A stretch of 64,000 bases of DNA. Origin: Cyclina sinensis (lineage: Eukaryota > Mollusca > Bivalvia > Venerida > Veneridae). Shown in pieces: positions 39,261 to 48,200 of the stretch. Location: contig JAAONU010000001.1 of NCBI GenBank assembly GCA_012932295.1, positions 27,070,550 to 27,134,549 of the forward strand, written 5' to 3'. A model generated the notes under the pieces. It saw only the letters and a list, made by a program, of their open reading frames with translations, did not search any database and was not told the origin of the DNA. A program made the translations under genes and the position numbers. Positions within the stretch are counted from its first letter, which is position 1. The number at the start of each line of letters is the position of its first letter.

Positions 39261-40654
39261 ACAAATTCTAATGGGGAAAGTGCAATGGGTAGGTACTTCC
39301 CTGTCCCCACCACAGGTTTTGCATGCTTGTTTCAAATAAATAAAACAGACAAGTGTTTGTGCCGCCCGCAATGCTCATGTTTTTACTTGCAACTTCTATT
39401 CAAACCCATTACATTACTAATATGATTATCTTTTAAGTACTCCTTGGGTTCATATTTGGTCCAAATTCAATAATGCATGATAGCATTGCCTTATAACTTA
39501 CATTTATACACCATAAAAAAGATAACGCTAATATTTGCTAATTTAAAGCATGTGTTGCGGGGGTATCTGTGTCCTATGGACACATGTCTAGTTCTTTTTA
39601 TGGAGTCTCGCCACCCTTCAAGAATGACAGTTTGTCAAACCCTGCACAGTGGGAGATGCTCTACATATCAAATGTCCTGGGATCTAAAATTTGGCAAAAG
39701 TCTAATTCTGGGTCTTGGAACCATTTTCTGTCAAACTCCTGCCTGATGGGAGCAGTCTGTCAAAAGTTGCGTGTATGTGACATAAATTGAGAAATCAGAC
39801 AATAGTTTTACACTGTCTCCTTGTACAAAAGTCAGCAGAGCCATTTAAGTGGAGAAAGAAAGAAGAAAATGTTTTTATTCCATGTTTTATATATTTATTT
39901 CATATTTCTTATACTGTATCCATTATAAAGATAAGTTATGTACAATAAGTGTGAAATTTGCAAGCAGTACTTTATACTGGCTTTAGATTTCATGAAAAGA
40001 AAACGAGGGCCATGATGGCCCTGTTTCGCTCACCAGAGAACTACCATCCAAGGTGAACAAAGGAATCAAGGTAAGTTCACCAAATAGTGATTAAAAATCT
40101 AAAATAAATATCTTGAGCTATTGTAAACACAGCTACAGTGACCTAGTTTTTGACACCAGGTGACATATTCACACAATTGACATTATCAACAAAATCTGTG
40201 ACTGAAACTCATGATGACTGACTTCTGAATGTCACTTCTAATACCTGAATTCAAAACGTGGCCTGAAGTGTTATATACAATCATTCAAATACAGTTGTAG
40301 TGATAAACTGGGTAGTCTGATCTGCAGCATATAATAAAAATTTTCACTACACCTTAATATACCTTTGTGTTTAAGTTGAAATCTACTATAAATAATTCTT
40401 ATAAACCTTTGTTATAATGAATAAAATTGAATATCATTGCCACTTTAAAAAAAAAATTTCTATATATATATATAGAAAATCAAAATATTACTGGCAATAC
40501 AGTATAAGGAAATAAATATTTATTTTATGCCTACCAATGAAATATAGGGAAATATCAGTGAGATAAAAGTGATAATACACTGTTTTGAATCAGTGAAATT
40601 ACCATTTTGATAATACACTGTTTGTGCCCGAACAACTTTTTTTACCTGATTCAG
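39261..40654. other. Intergenic DNA with a family A fragment
   Basis: Mostly AT-rich. A reverse-oriented family A end (GAGGGCCATGATGGCCCTGT + TTCGCTCACC) lies at 40006-40035. GATAATACACTGTTT is directly repeated at 40570 and 40609. An (AT)n run lies at 40461-40475. No gene is supported. Confidence 0.5.
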
Positions 40655-40908
40655 CCAAGAACCACACTGCTCCAATGATTGCAGGAAATAGTGAATCTGG
40701 TCCTGCACCAAGAGGATTTTTCATGAACAGTCACTTTCATGGAAATGTTACTTTCAATTTCAATTCCTCTAAAACTGCAACCCAGCAACTATCTCAACAG
40801 GTCATAAATTCCAGTCCAAAAGCTGGCCTGCTTGATGACACTTCAGGAATTTCCCCACCACGTAATTACAAGAGAATCCGCTGTATTTCAGACAGTGACA
40901 GCGAGTGA
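40655..40908 (+). CDS. Orphan terminal exon candidate, function unknown
   Basis: An open frame follows a good acceptor (TTTTTTTACCTGATTCAG at 40637-40654) and runs 84 codons to TGA at 40906-40908. AATAAA is at 41113-41118 and 41142-41147. The peptide has FHGNVTFNFNSSKT in its middle and ends PPRNYKRIRCISDSDSE, a basic patch followed by an acidic Ser/Asp end. I do not recognise the family. No partner exon is visible upstream, so it may be a true last exon, a retained gene fragment, or a piece of a mobile element. Confidence 0.4.
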
Positions 40909-41393
40909 AATTTATTTACCTTGTTAAATCCAGTTATAATATTGAATTCCTAGTTGTGAACAATGATGAAATTCGCCATAAATTATTTAAAATGTCTGAT
41001 TTGTTTACATAACTCACATGGACAATATCCAATATGGCCGACTTTCAATTCAATTGATTGAATATTGAGTATTAATCCGCTTTTATAATTAAAGTATGTA
41101 TGGCAAAAATTCAATAAATATTGATAAACTGTGTAGACAAAAATAAATGTTATTTGATGAAAGTGTATTCAGTTTATTTCAGCAGAAGTAAAGTTATCAT
41201 ATGTATTAGAGATTGTCTGCACTTTTTTGTGCGCAGTAACCAAAGTACGCATTAACTGATTTGGGGATCACCATGGGGAATTTATTGAAGCCCCTGATTA
41301 AAAATGTCATAAAAAAACCATTTTTGACGTGTTGGCATAAAATAAAAAGAAAATTTGTTTGTGTTTTAGTGGAAGATGGGAATTTATTTCATC

Positions 41394-41467
41394 TCGTGAA
41401 CACCATATGTTGATATTTTCACTCGTGGCTGCGCCACTTGTGAAAATATCACATATGGTGTTCACTC
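41394..41467. repeat. Foldback hairpin element
   Basis: GTGAACACCATATG...ATATTTTCAC...GTGGC is followed after a 3-nt loop by its near-perfect complement, ending CATATGGTGTTCACTCG. The arms are about 34 nt with few mismatches, typical of a short MITE or foldback insertion. Confidence 0.75.
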
Positions 41468-41473
41468 GAACAT

Positions 41474-41815
41474 AAAATGACCTCTGAGGCAGGGCCAGTT
41501 ATGACCCAAGGGGCATAACTTGAACAACCTTGGTAGAGGACCTCGAGGTGTATACAAAATATCTAGGCTCTAGGCCTTGTTGTTTCAGACAAGAAGATTT
41601 TCAAAATTTTTCCTTTCTGTTGCCATAGCAACCAAAGTTCTTGATGGAATTCAATTCTTTGAAAAACTTTGGTAGAGCTTCATGCTAGAAACGTTCCAGC
41701 AAAGTTAAATCAACTTTGACTAGTTAAGGAGGAGATGTTTGAAGAAAAAAATTTGACGGGCACAGGGTGATCAGAAAAGCTCACCATAAGCACGTTGTGC
41801 TCAGGTGAGCTAAAA
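41474..41815 (-). repeat. Family A copy 9, reverse orientation, truncated
   Basis: Reads GGCAGGGCCAGTTATGACCC, TTGTTTCAGACAAGAAGATT, GTTGCCATAGCAACC and ends GTGCTCAGGTGAGCTAAAAA, the complement of the family's AGCTCACC start. Confidence 0.8.
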
Positions 41816-42382
41816 AGCGTGTTCCATAATTGATTGTACAACTGCAATTACTGGACTTTATTGGCAAGGCACTGTAATCAGACATGAAGGCACTTGGAAC
41901 GCATCAACGTCTCTCGTCTACACTCTACAATATAACAAGAGGACCAAATGGTCCTGGGTTGCTCACCTGAAAAGTGGCTATCAAACAATGGCCCTCATGC
42001 AGGCACGTTTTTCCACGGATCCCTATATGTTTCACAATTTATATACTAAAGGGTCACCCGAAGCGCAATTCTACCAAATTATTTTTTAGATCCGGCCAGC
42101 GGCATCTCAGGACTAGACCTATCACTGATATTGATTGATACCCCATGCAATACGTCCTTGTCAGAGAAAATATAAAACTAGTCCCTTACATCCACACATT
42201 TGATCTTGCACACCAAGTTTCAAATCAATTGTCCTACAAATATGGAAGAAGTTCGCGTCACAATATTTTGCTATGACTGGCCGAAAAACAACAGGGTGGG
42301 CACTGGTATACATTAAAAGCACGTCATGCAGGTCTACACTTATTGGTGAACATGCACACCAAGTTTCACATAGACAGTCCTA

Positions 42383-42749
42383 CAATAGTAGGATACTACG
42401 TCATCGTGCACCTGTTTTATGCTCTCTCGCATATTTACGTAAAGAATTTTTATAATGTAAAATTCTAGTTTATGCCTGAAAACGGGTGAAAGATTGTTTT
42501 GAATGCATGCTGAAAAAAACTTTCACCCGTTTTCAGGCCTAAACCAGAATTTTACATTATAAAAATTAAATTCTTTACGTAAATACAAAGTACACCAGCC
42601 AATCTTCGGTGCACAACATGATTTTTGCAATTCTACAGATTTCTTATTGAAAAAGACCATCTTGCCTTTCAAGCGACGGATTGTTGACAAAAAAATGGTC
42701 CGCGAGAGAGCATAAAACAGGTGCGCGATGACGTAGTATCCTACCATTG
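42383..42749. mobile_element. Long-TIR foldback MITE (367 bp)
   Basis: Left end CAATAGTAGGATACTACGTC. The complement of the right end is CAATGGTAGGATACTACGTC, and the match continues for about 48 nt through TTTTATGCTCTCTCGC. An inner inverted pair (about 42431-42491 against 42519-42585, with GCCTGAAAACGGGTGAAAG) completes the foldback. The right arm has an extra ~115 bp (42586-42701). GTCCTA is duplicated at 42377-42382 and 42750-42755. Confidence 0.85.
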
Positions 42750-42805
42750 GTCCTAGAAATGGGAAGTAGTTCGCGTCGCAATGAAATAAGCCCCGCCCCT
42801 TGTAG

Positions 42806-43303
42806 GGCGAGGGGAAAATCCCGGGATCGTCTTTAGAAAAGCCGGGATCCGGGATCGTATTAAACATATAGTAATACCGGGAATACACCACCTGCCATAG
42901 GTGTCATCGATAAATTATCGATTATCGCTTGTCTTTTGTTATAGATAAGCATGTATAGTATAGGCGTGAAAATCTTTTTTTTTTTTCAGTAAATTAATTT
43001 CATCGTTGATGGATTTTATTTTTGATATTGGATATAGTTGCGACATTCTTTTTATTATTATATCGTATTAACATGTGTACTTAAATTCTTTATAAAGCAT
43101 TACCAAAAGTACGTGGTAATTTAAAAAAAATATCTAAGCAAAAAAGTTTTTGAATAAACATTTGTTTATTTCATTATCACAAAAATCAAATAATCTAACT
43201 TTTTTATTGCCACAAATTACGACAAATCTCAAAACCAACACTGTTTATTGCTTCCCTATATATGTTTAATACGGTCCCGGATCCCGGGATTTTCCCCTCG
43301 CTC
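42806..43303. mobile_element. hAT-like MITE (498 bp) with GC-rich inverted ends
   Basis: Left GGCGAGGGGAAAATCCCGGG against the complement of the right end, GAGCGAGGGGAAAATCCCGG. The match extends to CGTATTAAACATATA apart from a ~20-nt insertion in the left arm. An 8-bp target duplication CCTTGTAG lies at 42798-42805 and 43304-43311. The interior is AT-rich with no ORF. Confidence 0.82.
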
Positions 43304-44654
43304 CCTTGTAGCCATGTTTTTTGTCACAGATCGCAATGAATTTCACAATATACATTAAGTATCACCCAAAGAACATTTGTGCCAAATTATTTTCAAATCG
43401 GACTTGCAGTATCTAAGAAGGGGATTTTTTTCTGAATTTATTATGCAGACACATAATGGAATAAGCCCGCCACTGGCGGCCATGCTTTTTCACGGATCGC
43501 AATAAATTTCACAATTTACATACAGCGTCACCCAAGGCACATTTTTTCACAGACTAATATAAATTTCAAAATTTATATAAAGGGTCACCAAAGTGCCAAA
43601 TTGTTTACAGGAGTTTCTGAAAAGAAAGGCTTTGAAGTTTTTCCTTTCAGTTGCCATGGCAACCAGAATTCTCCAAGGAAGTTCATTTTTTAAATAATTT
43701 TAAAAAGGGACAATCCAAGGATCTTTCCCATGAAGTTTTATTGCAATTGGCCTTATGGCTTTAAAGGAGAAGATGCTTAAAGCCTTTCCTATAGAAGTAT
43801 ATGCAAAATGAAGTGGCTCCTCGGATGGGACAAATTCTGACCTCAGAGCCATGATTTACAAGATTTTAGCATAGATCCACTGGTTGATACTACAAACCAA
43901 ACATCAAAGTTCTAGATCTTGTGGTTTCAGACAAGATTTTTTAAAAGTTTTATCTATAAATTAAAAAGTATATTCAAAAAGAAGTGACCCCTTATTTTGG
44001 GCCAATTCTGACCCCATAGCCATAACTTACAAGATTTTTGTTGAGGTCTACTAGATGATAATATATACCAAATATCTAAGCCCTGGGCCTTGTGGTTTTA
44101 GACAAGATTATTTCAAAATTTTCCTTTCAGTTGCCATGGCAACGGAAGCTCTACATCGAATTCCATTTTTCTTAAAATTACATTTTGAAAGGGGGCCATA
44201 AAAGGATCATTTCTGTGATATTTTAATTGCAGTTGACCCTGTAATAATTATAGGAGATGTTGTTTGAAGTAAATTGAGGAAGACGGACACCCGACAAAAG
44301 AGTATACTAAAAGCTTAACCTGACCTTAGGTCAGGTAAGCTAAAAAGAATATAACAAAACTATTTCATCAGAATCTGATATGCTGTTCTTTATGTTTCCA
44401 GAATGCACCCAAGTTGGCCCAGTGGTGTCCTTAGTTAAAAGTTTTCATAGTAACATTACCCCTGCTGATACCCAGAGACTTGTATCCAATCCCACTGATC
44501 ACTGGTCTGAATACTATCATTGGGTATATATTGCTCTCGCTTTTCCCGCCTATTTCACCAATTAAAATAGTGATTTGCGTGTATTTGCTAACAGTAACGT
44601 CGAAAAAATGTGTTCCGGTTTGACCAATGTTGTTTAAATTATAAACTGTTCTTT

Positions 44655-44905
44655 GATACGGATTGGCCTGGCTGGCTCAGTTGGGGATTGTCAATCCAGG
44701 AGTTTTCGGTTCAAACCTCACCACTAATTTCTCTGATACTTATTATCAGACACTGCGTCAGAGGTGATTATTTGTCCCATATCTCCGATTCAAAATGCAG
44801 TCAGTTGGTTAGTAAACTGTTTGGATCCTCAGGAACACTTCTTATGTGACCGCCGGGATATGACCAAAAAGAGTTTGAAATTAGTGTTAAACCCTTAAAA
44901 AACAA
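44655..44905 (+). mobile_element. tRNA-derived SINE, third copy
   Basis: Head GGCCTGGCTGGCTCAGTTGG with B box CGGTTCAAACC, then ATTTCTCTGATAC, TATGTGACCGCCGGGATATG and a tail GTGTTAAACCCTTAAAAAAC. Shares body order with the SINEs at 5858 and 32412. Confidence 0.75.
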
Positions 44906-44929
44906 AAACATTGGTAATTCTTGAAACGA

Positions 44930-44935
44930 TTTATT
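44930..44935 (-). promoter_or_regulatory. Poly(A) signal of the transporter gene
   Basis: TTTATT on the + strand reads AATAAA on the minus strand, about 120 nt after the stop at 45058-45060. It is the nearest canonical signal. Confidence 0.6.
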
Positions 44936-45057
44936 GGAAAAATATACCCTTACCTTTAGGTGAATACGCAAACTCGAAATCCAAGGTAGGTAACCAAATT
45001 AACAAATTTAAAGTTAAATGATCACACAAGTTGATGAGGAATTCTTGTTCCGGACCA

Positions 45058-45246
45058 TCACGAGATCCAATCATGTGACAGTGGATGGAACTGCACTGGT
45101 TCATGTGAACACAGATTTCTATGACGACAATGAAGTATATCCGGAAGTGGTTTTCTGATGGTTTCTGGGTAAAATAGAACGCCGAGTGCTAGAACACACA
45201 TCATTGCGCCGTACACAAGGAACGGCACGGTGTAGTGGAATGGTTC
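45058..45246 (-). CDS. SLC22-like last exon: TM12 and C-terminal tail
   Basis: 62 codons plus TGA after AATTTTAG. EPFHYTVPFLVYGAMMCVLA, YPETIRKPLPDILHCRHRN, ending PLSHDWIS. It is phase 0 with the preceding exon, so no coding exon is needed in the 4.1 kb intron. Confidence 0.9.
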   Translation of the reverse strand, partial: EPFHYTVPFLVYGAMMCVLALGVLFYPETIRKPLPDILHCRHRNLCSHEPVQFHPLSHDWIS

Positions 45247-48200
45247 CTAAAATTGTTAATATTACGTTCATTAAAATACTGTTTCGCACCATTACGATGC
45301 ATTAACTTACCGGTGATCTCTCTGCGAAATCTGCTCTGTCGGCGGCCTGTCTGCGCCGGTTACACTGTGCTGTGAAAACAATCTTTGATGATAGTTAGAA
45401 AAATTGCACATATATGAGTTCAAACAAGTGAGCTTAAAATTAAGTAGTGCACGGAACATGAAAATGTCTTAGCTATGTATACGCGCGTCTACTTTTTCAT
45501 CTGCGCTCCGAAACCCGAACAAATTGTTTAGTGGTGTACTGACATGGAACACAACCTCGGCACTTCCTACAGACTGAAACAAGATATTGCTTTTGGTATT
45601 GCACATAACAACCACAGCAAACATATTCATTTTTTATCCGAACAGCAAGTTCTTTGCACACAGCACAGGCAGGCTCTATACTAGGTAGGCTCTCTGCATA
45701 CAGCACAGCAATTTATTGAAGCAGGAAGGAAGTCTCCTGTTAAATGTGACCTTTCCGCGGACCGGCAAATATTTAATCCGGTGTTTCTAAAAGAACCATG
45801 GGGACATGGAATACCAGAATAAACAGACTGTGTCCTAACATCAGTGCAAAATTCTTAAGTTGGTACGAAACGTTCTAGACACAGTCTACCTTTTATAAAA
45901 AAAAAACAAAAAAACATGCAGTTGTCGTTATTTTCGTTGCAGCATAGTTACCGTTCTTTGCCGCGCGACAAGCCGCCAGCTGTAACAAAATCGTGAAGCA
46001 AAATATTATATATATCATTATTATTGGGTTATGCCCCTTAGGGCATTGCCGTGTATAATGGCAAGTTTCGCATTACGACAGAGAGTCTTCAATGAAATAT
46101 GGAGCCGATTATTTCCGGACATCCTTATTCTGCGGACTGCAATCCTATCTGCGACCCAAGTTTTAACTGCAATTAGTTAAGAAACTGCATGAAGCTGCAT
46201 TTAATATATTGAATTTAATTTTTTTCCACTGTGATCGATAGTTGTATATGTTTTTAGGTAAATGATGTGTGTAAATTTAACAGAGAAATGGATTGTAATT
46301 AACACAATTCTGCATAATTTTCAATAACAACAGCAATAAAATTTTAATTTATTTACTTCACGTAAAATAACAGACTTAAAATTCAGAACTTTACAACTGT
46401 CTTAATTGTGGTCGTTTCCAACCATGTAGGAAGGGACATGAAGATATATGTTCGTGCATTTAACAATTAACAAATATTAAGACTTTCTTACCAAATACAG
46501 CGAGTGTTTTAATCGAACTCAAACACAGAGGCTGTCAGTGCTTGTGCAAAGAATTTGCCTGCGCTTTAAAAAACTGCTGTGCAGAGAGACCTCCCGTGCA
46601 CAATAAAAAATGAAAGTATAGGGTGAACAAGAATTTCAAATTAATATCGGCCAATGTATCAGTATTTTCTTGAAGAATATTGCAAAATAAATATGTTCAA
46701 TGTGCTTATTATGTGTGTTATCAAAGCAATAGCAATAGCCTGTAGGAAGTGCCAAGGTTGTGTTCCATGTCAGTACACCATTAAACAATTTGTAAATTTG
46801 TTCTGATGTCTGTCCGATTTTTTCGGATTGTCCATCATCGCAAACTGTGTTTACAGCAGAGCTGAATAACCGGTACGGACAGAGCAGATTTCGCAGAGAT
46901 CGCCCATATGGTTATGCATCGTGACGATTTTTAAGTAAAACCAGAAAGAGTAAAATAAGACAATGGCATCGAATGAATCAAAGAAAACAATCCAAGCAGC
47001 CTTAGAAATAGTGCATGCGCGCGCGAGCGTGCGTGCGCGCGCGTGTGTGTGCGTGCGTGTGTGTGTTTGTGATATTGAATATGAACTGAAAATAAGTTGA
47101 AAATCACCTTCAACTCCTGTATAAATGTAAGTAACAAATAGTTAGACCTTTAAAGCAGATGGAAGGAAGAAGTTTACTTCCAAAACATTTTGTGTTTAAT
47201 GCGTAAGTCCTGTCATTTATAGACAACGTTAATCGGAAAAAAGAACAAATAACATTAGTTTTCGCCCATGAACAGTCTATTTTGTAGGATCTGAACGACC
47301 ACGGGCATTTCAACCAGATTTAAAAGGTCGAATATCAATGCCGACTTACTTAAGTGTAAACTTTATTTCTGAATACTACAACGCTTGGACATATCAACAT
47401 TATACACCAACAGAAGGTGAAAGTCTTGAACAGGCGATTTAAATGAACTGGAAATCTGATTATCTTATTTCCTAACTATGAAAACGTTCCTTCTAAATCC
47501 CAGGATGTTGCCAGAATATTTCCCGGAAAATAGAATTGGCCAAGTTTATTTCCCAAAGCTTGAGGGGCGGTCTCATCAAAGTCCCACATAATGAGAATTT
47601 CCTGCAAACTTTACGTGCTTTACCCCTCCCTCGGCCTCTTTGGTGCAAACACATTGATAGGTTTAGTTAAATTGTTTCACTGTTAGTGACAAATGCCCAG
47701 AAGGGTATTATCTGCAGACAGAGTTTGGCTTTGAGCAGAATGAAACGACAAATCTGTGCAAATCGTGGGAACTAAAGGCTTCTCCGTTGTCTTAATAAAT
47801 GTCTTAAGTTCCAAAACACAGACATAAATATATAGATGGGTATTATTCTCACTGCCTCATTCTGATGAGCATTTGTGCCAAGTGTTTTCCCCCCATAATT
47901 AATTGCCGATACAGACGATGGCAGTTAGCGTCACACTGGAAAAATTTAAAATCCTGTAATGAAATGAGTTATACAGCAGACACAATCATTTAGACAAGCA
48001 GTATTCTGTGTTATTTGGTGGTATAGACAGACGAATATTTATAACATCTAGTGAACACTAGTTATTTCAAAATCCTTTGATGACCACAGTTACAGGGCGG
48101 ACATGAACAAACTGGTTGGCATTTGTCTCTATCATTTGGACAATTAATTATGAAGTACCGGGTTTCAAAGCGGCCACTACTTGTACAGGTGAGAAATAGA

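Larger units (their letters stand above)
41938..44346 (-). repeat. Family A copy 10, reverse orientation, with two nested elements
   Basis: Left CAAGAGGACCAAATGGTCCT + GGGTTGCTCACCTG, right AACCTGACCTTAGGTCAGGT + AAGCTAAAAA (a terminal hairpin). Internal units include GTTGCCATGGCAACCAGAAT and GTTGCCATGGCAACGGAAGC. Insertions at 42383-42749 and 42806-43303 interrupt it. Confidence 0.8.

Noticed and set aside
45497..45706. Cys-rich frame as an extra coding exon of the transporter
   Set aside because: Transporter exons on both sides join in phase 0 with seamless TM11-TM12 homology, and this frame ends in a stop. It is therefore not part of the transporter coding sequence.
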